Positions 7,432 through 16,888 of a stretch of DNA of 64,000 nucleotides are shown here, piece after piece. Both the position numbers and the translations under genes were made by a program. Positions within the stretch are counted from its first letter, which is position 1. Each line of letters opens with the position of its first letter. Location of the stretch: NCBI RefSeq assembly GCF_030014955.1, contig NZ_JAGRPV010000001.1, positions 4,464,001 through 4,528,000 on the forward strand, given 5' to 3'. The stretch is from Cohnella hashimotonis (GTDB taxonomy: Bacteria > Bacillota > Bacilli > Paenibacillales > Paenibacillaceae). The notes below the pieces were generated by a model that was not told the DNA's origin, searched no databases, and saw only the letters and a list, made by a program, of their open reading frames with translations.

Positions 7432-10400
7432 CTATTTCAAATAAGGGCCATCCGTCCCGATCTTGCCCGGCGCCGGGTTGCCCGGCAGGTCCAGCACGTA
7501 CACCCGCAGGTTGCCCTTGCCGGACAGCGATACGGACAGCGTTCCGTTCGTTACCGTCTTGACGTCGCCCGTAATCGCATCCTTGTAGGTGCCGTTCGGG
7601 ATGCCCGTGTAGCTGGCGGAGCCGCTGATTGTCACGAGCGCGAAGCTGTCGACGCCCTTGGCGCTATCCGTAAACCGGCGCTTGAACGCCATGCCGCCCG
7701 AGATGCCGTCGGTCGAATACTGGCCCTTCTGCAGCGCAGGAATCTGGCGGCGGATTATATTGAGCCGCTGCAGATGCTTGACAAGCGGCTGCTGCAGCGT
7801 CGTCGCGACTTGCCCGGTCGCGGAAGCGACCTGGCCGAAGCCGGACGCGACGACCGTACCCGCGAGATGATCGCCGAAGTAGGCGCGGCGCGTCGTCGCG
7901 AGCGGGCAAGAAGAACCGCAATCGATCGTCTTGCCGGCCTGGAACTCGATCTCGTCGCCGTACATGATCGTCGGGATGCCGCGGAACGTCCATATCAAGC
8001 TCATATTTTCCGCCCAAGCGTCCGTGCCGCCGTTATAAGCCGTGCTCGACTTGTTCGGCCCATAGTCGTGGCTACTCACGTAGACGACGTTGTAGGTCGC
8101 ATCGTTGTACGAGTCGTCGGAGTCCTTGCCGTTGGTGAACGCATTGTACGCGTCGCTGAAATTCATATGCATGCGCATGTCGATGACGTTCATGCCCGAG
8201 GCCTGGCTGTGATCGGGGGTATGATAGTTGTTGCCTTGCAGGAACGCGTTGTTCGAGGTCGGCTGGTTCGCCGTGCCCTGCTGCTGCTCGTAGTTGTACA
8301 TCTCGAGCGAGGCGGCGGCGTCGTCCGCGCTGTACGTCTGACGCTCCTTCCACGTATAGAACTGGGCGGAATGGTTCACCGAGCCGCGGTTCCATTTGTC
8401 GTTGACGAAGGCCGCCACCTCGCCGAACATGAAGAAGTTCTGTCCGTTCGCGCCGAACTTCGTCGCCGAATGACTCTGCGCCGCCGGCAGGAAGCGCCTG
8501 TTCCACGTCGTGCGCGGAATGTGCACCGCCGTATCGAGCCGGAAGCCGTCGACCCCCATGTCGATAAAGTTGTTGTAGGCGCCGATCAGGTAATTCTGCA
8601 CCTGCGCGTTCTCAGTGTTGAAGTCCGCCAGGTCCTCGTGCAGCCAGCAGCTGCGCGCGTCTTCACCCTCCCAGTTGCCGATCCAGCACTGATGATAGAG
8701 CGAGGACGGGAACATGCCGGACGTCGGACTCGGCCATTGGCAGTTGTAAATGCGGTAGCCCTCCGAGCTGTAAAAGTTCGTCGGCGTGCCCCAGTTGCGG
8801 CACGTATTGCCCGCCGGCTCGGCCGTCGACCACAGATCGCCGTTGTAGGTCTTGGCGGAAACGCCCGTCGGATACAAGCCGTCATACTCCTGACCCGGGA
8901 TTTTTTCGTCGTAATACCAGCTCCATTGCGTGTCGCGTATGCCGAAGACAGTCGGGGTGAACAAGCCCTTCGCGCCCCAGCGGCTGGAGTGATTGTAGAC
9001 GACGTCCTGAAAAATCTTGATTCCCTTGTTATGCGCGGCGTTGATCAGATCCTGGTAGCTCGCTCCCGACGATTCCAGTCGTGGATCGACGCGGTAGAAA
9101 TCGTAGCCGTGATAGCCGTGGAAATCGTAGTCCGAACGGTTAAGCACGACCGGCGTAATCCAGATCGCGGAGAATCCGAGCGCCTTGATGTAATCGAGCT
9201 TCTCCATCAGGCCCTTGAAGTCGCCGCGGAACATCGGATCGTTGTTGGCCGCATTGCCGGACTTGACGTTGAGCTGGCCGCCGCGGTTGTTCGACGTGTC
9301 GCCGTCGTTGAAGCGGGCGGTCACCACGAAGTAAATCGAATCCTCGCGGGCATCACCGCCAAGCGGCGTACCGCCGGCCGGCGGCAGCGGCGCATCGCCC
9401 GTCTTGGCCGCAGCGGCCGCGCTGGCTGCCGATTTATTGGCGGGCACGGCCTTGTCGTAAGCCTTGACCGTGTACGTGTACGTCGTCTGCGCTTCCAGAT
9501 TGGACTCCGAGAAGCTCGTCTGCGTCGTCGTGTACACCTTCTGTCCCAGCGTGCCGCCGGTGCGCGTGATCTCGTAGCCGTCCACGCCCCTGCCGCCCGC
9601 GTTGTCCGTCGAGGCGGTCCAGCTGAGCGAGATCGTCAGGTTGGTCGCCGAAGCGGTCACGCCCGTCGGCACCGACGGCGGCGTCGTGTCGGACGGGAGC
9701 GGCTGGCAAGGCGCGGCCGCATTCGCGGTCACGACGCCGTCCCTCACGGTCGTGATGCCGGTCCCGATCGTGTAGTTGTTGCCGTTGTTGTTGTCCCAGG
9801 CGGTGCCGTTGTTGAACGCGGCCTTCATGGAAGTCGCGCTGCCAAGGTTGACCGTCAGCTTGGTCCAGTCCGTGCACGCTTCCTCGCTCATCGCGACGCC
9901 GGGCGACGTCGTCCAAGTCCCGCCCGTCGGCGCGTAATGCAGATTGACCTGCGTCCAGCCCCGCGTCGTCTTGTAATAATAGACCGTGGCTTGATTGCCC
10001 GTGCCCGCAGCCGAAGTCGTCACGGACAGCGCCGCAGACTGCGCCGACTTATTACCCGCTGCATCCTTGGCCAGCACGGTAAACGAATACGCGGTTGAGG
10101 CGGTCAGTCCCGTGAACGTGTAGGCGGTCGCGGTCACATTGGCATCGACCAGCACGCCTCCCTTGTACACCTCGTAACCCGCGACGCCGCTGCCTCCCGC
10201 GTTGTCCGTGCTCGCCGTCCAGGAGACGGAGACCGTCGTATCCGTCTTCGTCGTCATGGCGAGCCCGGCAGGGACCGAAGGCGCCGTGGTGTCGGGCGTC
10301 GTGCCCGCCGGCGCGCCTGCCGTGATGACGCCCGCATTGTACGTCCACGTGCCGACGCCGAACAAATAGTTGCTGCCGTTGTTGCTGTCCCATTGGCCCA

Positions 10401-11280
10401 GGCCGTTGTTGAAGCAGGCCTCAAGCTGCGTCGCTGAGCCGATGTCGATCGTTTTTTTCGCATAGCCCGTCACCTCGGCCGCGTCCATCGCGACGCCGGG
10501 CGTCGTCGTCCACGTCCCGCCGGCCGGGCGATAATGGATGTAAGGCGTCGTATAGCCCTTTTTGTAGTAAACCGTTACCTTGTTCGTCGTGCCGGGCGCG
10601 TTGGTCGTCACCGTAATCGCGGCGCTGTCGGCCGACCAGTTGCCGGCGTTGTCCTTGGCCCGCACCGTGTACGAATAAGCCGTCGAGGCGGTCAGTCCGG
10701 TGTCGGTGAAGGACGTCCCCGTCACATTGGCGCTGACTGCCGTGCCGTTGCGGTATATGCCGTAACCGGACAGGCCGCTGCCGCCCGCATTATCCGTGCT
10801 GGCCGACCACGACAGCGACACCATCGTATCGGTCTTGGCCGTGCTGGCCAGATTGGCCGGCACGGACGGCGCGGTCGTGTCGGGCGCTTCTGGATTCGTA
10901 TCCGTCCATGTCGTGCCGGTATACCAGCCTTCCTTGTCGCGCAGCAGTCCCGCCTGCCCGGAAGCCGGCGTCTGATGATTGCTGCTATCCTTGAAAATAA
11001 CCCGCGCGCTCGTCGCGCCCGTGATCGTGTAAACATACCAGCCGCCCGTCTCCGCCGTCATCGCGGGCGAAGAAGCCCAGACGGGCTCGGTGACGGCCGG
11101 ACTCGTCTGGTAATAATACACTTGCGGCGCTCCCCATCCGGTAGGCGGCTTGAAGTGTACCTTCAGATCGGTGCCCGCCGCCTCCGCGGGCCGGTCCGAC
11201 GCGACCGGGCTCAGAATCGACAGCACGAGCATGACCGCCGCCACGAGCCCCAGCCATTTTTGCCTGCTACCTCGTCTCAT
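7432..11280 (-). CDS. secreted multidomain alpha-amylase (CBM26-FnIII-CBM25-FnIII-CBM25-FnIII-GH13)
   Basis: 1282 residues, far longer than a plain amylase. In order: signal peptide 1-35; CBM26-like starch-binding module about 38-125; FnIII about 135-226; CBM25 about 234-316; FnIII 331-425; CBM25 430-520; FnIII 533-628; GH13 catalytic barrel about 645-1190; C-terminal beta domain. GH13 regions are visible: DVVYNHSS (Asp759), GFRLDTAVH with nucleophile Asp916, MFGEV with acid/base Glu954, and SSHD with Asp1072. It hydrolyses alpha-1,4 links in raw or granular starch outside the cell. The three FnIII modules are close repeats (STDNAGGSG in two, STDNAGGRG in the third), pointing to internal duplication. 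Confidence 0.95.
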   Translation of the reverse strand: MRRGSRQKWLGLVAAVMLVLSILSPVASDRPAEAAGTDLKVHFKPPTGWGAPQVYYYQTSPAVTEPVWASSPAMTAETGGWYVYTITGATSARVIFKDSSNHQTPASGQAGLLRDKEGWYTGTTWTDTNPEAPDTTAPSVPANLASTAKTDTMVSLSWSASTDNAGGSGLSGYGIYRNGTAVSANVTGTSFTDTGLTASTAYSYTVRAKDNAGNWSADSAAITVTTNAPGTTNKVTVYYKKGYTTPYIHYRPAGGTWTTTPGVAMDAAEVTGYAKKTIDIGSATQLEACFNNGLGQWDSNNGSNYLFGVGTWTYNAGVITAGAPAGTTPDTTAPSVPAGLAMTTKTDTTVSVSWTASTDNAGGSGVAGYEVYKGGVLVDANVTATAYTFTGLTASTAYSFTVLAKDAAGNKSAQSAALSVTTSAAGTGNQATVYYYKTTRGWTQVNLHYAPTGGTWTTSPGVAMSEEACTDWTKLTVNLGSATSMKAAFNNGTAWDNNNGNNYTIGTGITTVRDGVVTANAAAPCQPLPSDTTPPSVPTGVTASATNLTISLSWTASTDNAGGRGVDGYEITRTGGTLGQKVYTTTQTSFSESNLEAQTTYTYTVKAYDKAVPANKSAASAAAAAKTGDAPLPPAGGTPLGGDAREDSIYFVVTARFNDGDTSNNRGGQLNVKSGNAANNDPMFRGDFKGLMEKLDYIKALGFSAIWITPVVLNRSDYDFHGYHGYDFYRVDPRLESSGASYQDLINAAHNKGIKIFQDVVYNHSSRWGAKGLFTPTVFGIRDTQWSWYYDEKIPGQEYDGLYPTGVSAKTYNGDLWSTAEPAGNTCRNWGTPTNFYSSEGYRIYNCQWPSPTSGMFPSSLYHQCWIGNWEGEDARSCWLHEDLADFNTENAQVQNYLIGAYNNFIDMGVDGFRLDTAVHIPRTTWNRRFLPAAQSHSATKFGANGQNFFMFGEVAAFVNDKWNRGSVNHSAQFYTWKERQTYSADDAAASLEMYNYEQQQGTANQPTSNNAFLQGNNYHTPDHSQASGMNVIDMRMHMNFSDAYNAFTNGKDSDDSYNDATYNVVYVSSHDYGPNKSSTAYNGGTDAWAENMSLIWTFRGIPTIMYGDEIEFQAGKTIDCGSSCPLATTRRAYFGDHLAGTVVASGFGQVASATGQVATTLQQPLVKHLQRLNIIRRQIPALQKGQYSTDGISGGMAFKRRFTDSAKGVDSFALVTISGSASYTGIPNGTYKDAITGDVKTVTNGTLSVSLSGKGNLRVYVLDLPGNPAPGKIGTDGPYLK

Positions 11281-11314
11281 TCCTTCATTCCCCTCTCTAT
11301 GATCATGCCGCTCA

Positions 11315-11342
11315 TTATAATGCGCTTACATTTGTTGTGAAG
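11315..11342 (-). promoter_or_regulatory. sigma-A-like promoter of the amylase gene
   Basis: On the minus strand TTCACA (11337-11342), a 16-base spacer and TATAAT (11315-11320) lie about 35 bp before the ATG. An alternative TTGACG-18-TACGAT promoter lies further upstream, next to the GAAACCGGTTTC operator. Confidence 0.6.
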
Positions 11343-11381
11343 CCGGTTATCGTTCGCACACCTCCTACGCTATCCCTCGAT

Positions 11382-11397
11382 TGCGAAAACGTTTGCA
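11382..11397. promoter_or_regulatory. cre-like operator upstream of amylase
   Basis: TGCGAAAACGTTTGCA is a near-palindromic 16-mer with the central CG typical of CcpA cre sites and other LacI-family operators. It lies about 40 bp upstream of the proximal -35 and downstream of the distal promoter candidate, so it could repress the latter. Catabolite control of amylase genes by CcpA is established in Bacillus; here it is inferred. Confidence 0.6.
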
Positions 11398-11484
11398 CAA
11401 ATATCAAAACGTCGACTTTGAAACGGTTAAGCTGGGCCCAATCGAATCGTAGCATCCTGCCTGCGAGCGCGTCAACAACTTTTT

Positions 11485-11496
11485 GAAACCGGTTTC
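11485..11496. promoter_or_regulatory. LacI-family operator-like palindrome
   Basis: GAAACCGGTTTC is a perfect 12-bp palindrome with central CG, of the kind bound by MalR/LacI regulators. It sits just upstream of TTGACG of the distal amylase promoter candidate. No LacI gene lies nearby in the window. Confidence 0.5.
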
Positions 11497-11516
11497 CCCA
11501 ATGGGTGTGACAAGAA

Positions 11517-11558
11517 CAAAAAACGGGATCAAGCGGCATTCTGCTCCGCTCATCCCGT
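11517..11558 (-). terminator. terminator of the SGNH hydrolase gene
   Basis: On the minus strand ACGGGAT..AGCGG pairs with CCGCT..ATCCCGT and is followed by TTTTTTG. It separates the SGNH gene from the amylase promoter region. Confidence 0.85.
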
Positions 11559-11578
11559 CTCGCTCATCGTTCGCTTGC

Positions 11579-12601
11579 CTAATACAGCATCGGACGCATT
11601 CGCTCCGCAAGCCGCTCGCCGATGCGGATCATGCCGTGCGCGCCGGGATGCAGCAGATCGTGCGAAAGTCCGCGCCAGTCGTCCAGCAGCTCGCTGCCGT
11701 CCGCATAAGCCAAATTCGCGAAGCCGCTGTCCTCTACGATCGACCGCAGCGCCTGTCTGTACGCCTCGCTCGTCGCGCGGACTTCGCGTCCCGGCCAAGT
11801 CCAGCCCAGATCCGGGAATCCGGTGAACAAGCCGACGCACAGCACGGGCTTGTCCGGATTCGCGGACGCGATTGCAGTGATCATCGCTCCGGCGCGCGCC
11901 GAGAACTCGTCCGCGGTCACGCCTTGATTCAGCATGTTCACCGAGAGGCAAAGCGTCGCGATATCCCAATCGCGACGGCCCGCGATATGCGCGGCGATGG
12001 CCGGCTCGCAATGCGCGTTGCCCGGAACGCCGAGGTTCAGCGGATCGAGGCCGAGCCGCCAGGCGGCCTGCGCGACATAGGTGGCGTCCGGCGAAGACAC
12101 CGAACCGCCATAGGTGATCGACGTGCCGTAGGCGAGATAGCGCAGTGCCGGCTTTTCGTCCGCGCGCGGCGGGCGAATCGAATCTCCGCAAATCTCGAGA
12201 AGATGGACCTCGCCGCCGTGGACGAGAATTCGCCATACCGGGCCGAACGACTGCCGCGGCACGCCCTCCCGCCAAGGCGAATCGAACTGAAAGCGAGGAT
12301 CCCGAGCGCCCAGCGTCAACGTCTCCGGCTGCTCGCCGATCGTCCGGTCCTCCACCCAGTAATCGCCGTAATAGATTTGTACGGCGCTCGGCCAGCCGTG
12401 ACTGGCGAGCGTCACCTGCGCCTCGCCGGCCTCCGCGACGAACCGGATCTCGGTCAAAGCGGCCTTGCGAATCTGCTGCTGCCCGCCCTCGGTCAATCCC
12501 TCGCGCACGGCCTCCGGCACGCGCTGCAATAAATAGCCCGGTCTACCGTGAATTTCAACCAACGCTTCGACGTTATGCAACTCCGCTTGCCATGCGATCA
12601 T
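11579..12601 (-). CDS. SGNH/GDSL hydrolase (acetylesterase-like)
   Basis: 340 residues from the second of two in-frame ATGs (12601): GGGAGGA touches the first ATG (12607) but is well spaced for the second. Residues 1 to about 150 form a beta-rich domain; the SGNH part follows with LAYGTSITYGG (nucleophile Ser), GVPGNA, LSVNM and the C-terminal DLLHPGAHG (Asp-x-x-His). No signal peptide. Like the CE2-like gene at the left edge it combines an N-terminal beta domain with SGNH, suggesting deacetylation of imported oligosaccharides. It is followed by its own terminator. Confidence 0.85.
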   Translation of the reverse strand: MIAWQAELHNVEALVEIHGRPGYLLQRVPEAVREGLTEGGQQQIRKAALTEIRFVAEAGEAQVTLASHGWPSAVQIYYGDYWVEDRTIGEQPETLTLGARDPRFQFDSPWREGVPRQSFGPVWRILVHGGEVHLLEICGDSIRPPRADEKPALRYLAYGTSITYGGSVSSPDATYVAQAAWRLGLDPLNLGVPGNAHCEPAIAAHIAGRRDWDIATLCLSVNMLNQGVTADEFSARAGAMITAIASANPDKPVLCVGLFTGFPDLGWTWPGREVRATSEAYRQALRSIVEDSGFANLAYADGSELLDDWRGLSHDLLHPGAHGMIRIGERLAERMRPMLY

Positions 12602-12712
12602 CGTCATTCCTCCCGCTAATGTTTATTCGCAGCCTGCTCCGCATGAACATCGATTCATTCGATCCTTCTTCCCGGCAGTCTGGCAACCTTCCTATTTCTC
12701 TCGCCAAACAGG

Positions 12713-12743
12713 CAAAAGGACTGCCGTCTCTGACGGCAATCCT
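12713..12743 (-). terminator. terminator of the substrate-binding lipoprotein gene
   Basis: The minus strand reads AGGATTGCCGTC-aga-GACGGCAGTCCTTTT, a compact GC stem 11 bp past the stop codon. Confidence 0.85.
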
Positions 12744-12753
12744 GGCCTCGCGC

Positions 12754-14106
12754 TTATTTGGACTTCTTCAAAAATTCGTTGTGCCGACTCACCATGGCGG
12801 CGATCGTCGCATCGAGGTTCTGCGAGCCGAGGAAATATTTCTCGTATTCCTGTGAGCGCAGGTCCATAACCTCCTGCGGCACGGAACGAACAAAGGTCGG
12901 CGTCTTGTTGTCGAAAATGACGTACATGAGCGAGTCCTTGTCGTACGTCTCGGCCTTGTCGCCGAGCATGCTCGCGAGCGCGGCGTCCTGATCGGCGTCC
13001 TTGGAAGCCGGCAGACGCCCGCCGGCGGCCATCGGCGCCATGCCGCCATCCGCGTACCACTTCAGGAACGTCCAGGCCGCCGCCTGGTTTTTGGACCTGG
13101 CGTTGATCGAGATGTAGTCGCCGAGACCGCCGCGCGTCATGAAGCCTTCCGCGTCGTCCTGAAGACGGGGCACCGGCGCGAACGCGATTTTGAAATCGCG
13201 CGGATAATCGGTGAAATTGTTGGAGCTGCGGAGCAGCCAAGCCCCGATGTTCAGCATCGGCACCTCGCCGCTCAGGAACATCTGCTCGACCGGCATCTTG
13301 CTCGTCAGCTGCTCGCCGAGCGGCGGCGTCGTCTTGTCGTCCTTCATCATGCCGTTCAGCGATTCGAGCCACTTGCGGACGAGCGGATGATCCAGGTTCG
13401 AGGTGCCGTCGGCCTTCGTGTAGCCGTCCTTCGACAGCACGGCGTCGACCGGATCTGCGTACGGCTCGGTGTTCTGGATAAAGCCGTAGCCGTCGCCTTT
13501 CTTGAGCTTCTTGGCGTACTCGCGCATCTCGTCCCAAGTCCAGTCCTTCGGAACCGTAAGCCCGGCCGCGTCCAGGGCGTCCTTGTTCAGCGCCACAAAG
13601 TACGAGCTTTTGGTCGTCGGCATGCCGTAATATTTGCCGTCGATCTTCCAGCCCGCGGCATCGGCCCCCATTTTTTCGTCAATGTTGTAATCGGTAAATT
13701 GACTCAGATCCGCCGCAAAGCCGGATTCGACCCGCTTGGCCGTCTGCGACAGCGTGTAATTGACGAAGAGATCGACGTCCTGTCCGGTCATCATCGCCGT
13801 ATCGAGCTTCAGATTGCCTTCGTCGTCGTTGACGTAGCGCACGTATTCGATCTGGATGTCCGGATGTTCCTTGTTCCAATTGTCCATGACCTCCTGCGGG
13901 CCGGCTTCGGGCGGCACCCCGCCCCACATCTTCAGCTTAACCGTGCCGCCGCTTGCCTTCGATCCTGCCGATGCCGATGAAGACGCTTCCGTTTTTCCGC
14001 TTGCCGACGGACTTGCGTTACCCCCGTTATTGTTGCCGCAGCCTGCCAATGCGCCCGTCACGAGCGCCAGCGAAGCGATGCTTGCCAGCCAGCCTTTTTT
14101 TCTCAC
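12754..14106 (-). CDS. carbohydrate ABC transporter substrate-binding lipoprotein
   Basis: 450 residues. A GTG at 14106 is chosen over an upstream TTG because GGGGAGGG lies eight bases before it and the product then begins with a clean lipoprotein signal (RKKGWLASIASLALVTGALAGC, given as positions 2-23), with lipobox Cys23. A Ser/Ala-rich linker follows, then an extracellular solute-binding family 1 fold (LKMWGGVPPEAG, KIDGKYYGMPTTKSS). It should capture an oligosaccharide at the membrane. No permease or ATPase gene is adjacent, so it is an orphan. A 14-bp motif shared with the YesM/YesN promoter lies 146 bp upstream. Confidence 0.9.
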   Translation of the reverse strand: MRKKGWLASIASLALVTGALAGCGNNNGGNASPSASGKTEASSSASAGSKASGGTVKLKMWGGVPPEAGPQEVMDNWNKEHPDIQIEYVRYVNDDEGNLKLDTAMMTGQDVDLFVNYTLSQTAKRVESGFAADLSQFTDYNIDEKMGADAAGWKIDGKYYGMPTTKSSYFVALNKDALDAAGLTVPKDWTWDEMREYAKKLKKGDGYGFIQNTEPYADPVDAVLSKDGYTKADGTSNLDHPLVRKWLESLNGMMKDDKTTPPLGEQLTSKMPVEQMFLSGEVPMLNIGAWLLRSSNNFTDYPRDFKIAFAPVPRLQDDAEGFMTRGGLGDYISINARSKNQAAAWTFLKWYADGGMAPMAAGGRLPASKDADQDAALASMLGDKAETYDKDSLMYVIFDNKTPTFVRSVPQEVMDLRSQEYEKYFLGSQNLDATIAAMVSRHNEFLKKSK

Positions 14107-14251
14107 CAGAGACGCCCTCCCCGAATGAACCGTTGTTGTTGTGTGCAAATCAAGGATAACAGGACGGCAAGGCGGTCCATAAGTAACAGATTCATGATCT
14201 CGATGGAACAGATATACACAATACGACGGCGTCGCGGAGTCATCGAAACGA

Positions 14252-14265
14252 TCAAATCGTTCTAT
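14252..14265. promoter_or_regulatory. putative YesN-binding motif upstream of the lipoprotein gene
   Basis: The minus strand reads ATAGAACGATTTGA, overlapping the regulator stop codon. The identical 14-mer occurs at 16966-16979 upstream of the kinase/regulator operon in the same orientation relative to transcription. It is a candidate binding half-site of the response regulator. Confidence 0.45.
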
Positions 14266-15040
14266 GGTTCCGATACTGGCTCGGCGTCATCCCGGTCATG
14301 CGCTTGAAGATCTTGATGAAATAGTTGTCGTTCATAAAGCCGACGCGCTGGCCGATCCGGTTGACCGGCTGGTCGGTGCTCATGAGCAGCTCGATCGCCT
14401 TGTCCACGCGCGTGCGGTGCAAATAGTGAATGAGCGTCTCACCCGTCTTCTTTTTGAAAAGCGCGCTGACATAGTTCTCCCCCATCATGACGTAACGGGA
14501 CAGCGTTCCGAGCGTGATGTCCTGGTCGTAATGCTGCTCGATGTACTGAATGATTTTGTTCACTTCGGGATGCGTAATTTGCTCCTTGACCGCGACCGGC
14601 GGAAGAGAAACGGAAGGCTGATGCGCCGCGCCGGACCGGGCCGCTGCGGCAGCCGCAGATCCGCCAGACAGCTCCCGCCCCACCTTGGCCAGTGTCTCCC
14701 GCAAATCCTTTACGCTCATCGAGAGCTTGAGTATATAATTGGACGCGCCGTATTCCATCGCTTGGCGCATCGCCTCGAAGTCGCCGATGCAGGTCAGCAT
14801 GACGAACTTGGAGCCGATGCCAGCGTTTCTCGTCTCCTTGAGCAGCGCGAGCCCGTCCATCTGCGGCATGACGATATCGCACAGGACAAGATCGGGCGGA
14901 TCCCGCTTGATATGCGCCAGCGCTTCGACCCCGTTGCTCGCTTCGCCGGCCAGCGTGAAGCCCATCTCCTCCCAGCGGATGATCTCCTTGACCGACTCCC
15001 GGACAAACGTCTCGTCCTCGACCAGCAGCACCTTGTACAT
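14252..15040 (-). CDS. YesN-type response regulator with AraC DNA-binding domain
   Basis: 262 residues. The receiver domain (1-120) has the acidic pair EDE at 9-10, phospho-acceptor Asp55 (LCDIVMP), Thr83 and Lys105. A linker rich in Ala separates it from a C-terminal AraC-type double HTH (about 155-260; ends GFMNDNYFIKIFKRMTGMTPSQYR). The start lies three bases after the kinase stop, with GGAGGCG inside the kinase's last codons, so the two are co-translated. It is expected to activate the lipoprotein gene and its own operon. Confidence 0.93.
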   Translation of the reverse strand: MYKVLLVEDETFVRESVKEIIRWEEMGFTLAGEASNGVEALAHIKRDPPDLVLCDIVMPQMDGLALLKETRNAGIGSKFVMLTCIGDFEAMRQAMEYGASNYILKLSMSVKDLRETLAKVGRELSGGSAAAAAARSGAAHQPSVSLPPVAVKEQITHPEVNKIIQYIEQHYDQDITLGTLSRYVMMGENYVSALFKKKTGETLIHYLHRTRVDKAIELLMSTDQPVNRIGQRVGFMNDNYFIKIFKRMTGMTPSQYRNHRTI

Positions 15041-15043
15041 CGC

Positions 15044-16855
15044 TTACGCCTCCATTTCGTCTTGGCGAGTCAATTCGTGAAGTCCGCTCTCGTAAGGCTG
15101 GGACAGCAGCAGCGGCAGACGCATCCGGCATAATGTGCCGCGCGGCAGCGGCTGGATGTCGAGCTCCCCCTTGTCCTTGAACAGCAGCCGCAGCCGCTCC
15201 CGCACATTGTCCAGCCCGATGCCCGGCCGCTTGCGCCCTTCCTCGCGGATGCGCCTGGACCGTTCGAGCCCGACCCCGTTGTCCTCGACCTCCAGCGCCA
15301 GCCGGTCCGGGTATTCGGCGTCCCGGTCCATGCGAATCAGGATGCGCCCGCCCTCCTGCATGTCGGCGATGCCGTGCCGGATCGCGTTGTCGACGAGCGG
15401 CTGCAGGCTCAGCTTCGGAACCAGCGCGTAAACGAGCTCCTCGTCGTAGCTGAATTCGATCTCGAAGCGGTTGCCGTACCGCACCTGCTGAATGTAGAGG
15501 AAGGCGCGCGTCAGTTCGATCTCGTCCTTCAAGTAGATGAGATCCACGTCGGAGTTGAGGCTCGTCTCAAGCAGCTTGCCGAGGGACAGGCAGATTTCGA
15601 CCGTCTCTTCGCTGCCGCCGCGCAGTCCGATCCACTTGAGCGTATTAAGCGTATTAAGCAGAAAATGCGGGTTCATCTGGGCGAGCAGCATCTGGAAATG
15701 GACGGCATCCTTCTGCCGCTCCTCCGCCCGCAAGCGTTGGATCAGCCCGTTCATATCGACCATCATCGTATTGAAGGTGCGTGTCAGCTCGAGAATTTCG
15801 CCCTTATAGTTCTTTTCGGGCAGCCGAATCCGCAGATCCTTGCGCACGGCCTCTCTCATCTTCATCTGCATGCGGGAGAGGGGGCGCGTGAACGTATAGG
15901 CAAGCATAAAGGCGACTGCGACGAATATCGCCGTGATGATATAAAAGGTGACGAAGTATTGCTGCTTCAGGCTCTCGATCTCGTTAAACAGTACCTGCAG
16001 CGGAATCCTATCCACCAGGTACCAGTCCAGCGACGACAGATAGCTGTAGTTGACGAGCGCATCCCCGCTTTTGTCGGTCCAGAATCCATTGTCCGGGGCG
16101 CGCGCGACGGCATCGACCGCCGCAGGCGACAGCTCCGAGCCCGGGATGGATCTTGCGATCGTATCTCCTTTTCTCGTCATGATGAAATAGGCCTGATCGC
16201 TTTCCGACTTCTGAAGCATGGACTGGAACCAGAAGGAGAAATCGATGCTGATCCTTGCAAGTCCGTACGTCCGGTTGCCGCGGTCCCGCAGTTCGGCATA
16301 AAGCGAGAGCAGCATCGGACTCTTGGTAATGTCGCGGGACACATAATTCTCGTCGTCCGGCACCCATAGATAGGAGGCCTTCGTCTCCCGCATCGCGGCA
16401 AACGATGCGTTTGACGCGATCGCGTCGTAGTCGAGCGGACGTCTCGGCTGATACGACGTATACACATGGCCGTGATCGTCGAGCAGCGTGAAGTACACGG
16501 ACGGGTTGTACAGAAAGAAGCTGTTGTTCAAGCCTTTGAACTTGTCCTCCATCAAGTCCTTGTTGTCCAGGACGGAGTGCTTGTCCGGCTCCTGAAGAAT
16601 CTGCCGCACTTCCGTATCCTGCTCCAGGAAAATGAGCGTCTTGAACGCGATACTGAGCTGATCCTCGAGGGAACGGTGCAGATTGTCGAGCTGCTCGTGG
16701 CTCTGTTCGCTTACTTTTTTCTGAACGAGCGACTCGATCTTCCGGTAATTGTAGATGTTCAAAATGCTGAACGGGAGCAAGATGACGAGCACGAACGCCG
16801 CGAACAGCCGGTACTTGAGCTTATGGGGAACGAGATGGGACAGCAAGCCACGCAT
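15044..16855 (-). CDS. YesM-type sensor histidine kinase
   Basis: 603 residues. TM1 about 16-36, an extracellular sensor (dCache-like) to about 298, TM2 about 301-320, HAMP 320-372, then a His_kinase domain with phospho-acceptor His397 (AQMNPHFLLNTLN) and an ATPase domain (LVDNAIRHG, VEDNGVGL, GIGLDNVRERL). YesM kinases sense extracellular sugars or their binding proteins, and the solute-binding lipoprotein next to the pair is an obvious partner. The operon promoter lies in 16889-16974. Confidence 0.93.
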   Translation of the reverse strand: MRGLLSHLVPHKLKYRLFAAFVLVILLPFSILNIYNYRKIESLVQKKVSEQSHEQLDNLHRSLEDQLSIAFKTLIFLEQDTEVRQILQEPDKHSVLDNKDLMEDKFKGLNNSFFLYNPSVYFTLLDDHGHVYTSYQPRRPLDYDAIASNASFAAMRETKASYLWVPDDENYVSRDITKSPMLLSLYAELRDRGNRTYGLARISIDFSFWFQSMLQKSESDQAYFIMTRKGDTIARSIPGSELSPAAVDAVARAPDNGFWTDKSGDALVNYSYLSSLDWYLVDRIPLQVLFNEIESLKQQYFVTFYIITAIFVAVAFMLAYTFTRPLSRMQMKMREAVRKDLRIRLPEKNYKGEILELTRTFNTMMVDMNGLIQRLRAEERQKDAVHFQMLLAQMNPHFLLNTLNTLKWIGLRGGSEETVEICLSLGKLLETSLNSDVDLIYLKDEIELTRAFLYIQQVRYGNRFEIEFSYDEELVYALVPKLSLQPLVDNAIRHGIADMQEGGRILIRMDRDAEYPDRLALEVEDNGVGLERSRRIREEGRKRPGIGLDNVRERLRLLFKDKGELDIQPLPRGTLCRMRLPLLLSQPYESGLHELTRQDEMEA

Positions 16856-16888
16856 GTTGAGCGACCCCTTTGCGCGAGTGGTGACCTC

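Noticed and set aside
7132..10098. 988-codon open frame on the plus strand across the amylase gene
   Set aside because: It lies antisense to a well-supported GH13 gene, is rich in Arg/Ala/Val as expected for the complement of GC-rich coding DNA, and has no domain or RBS.
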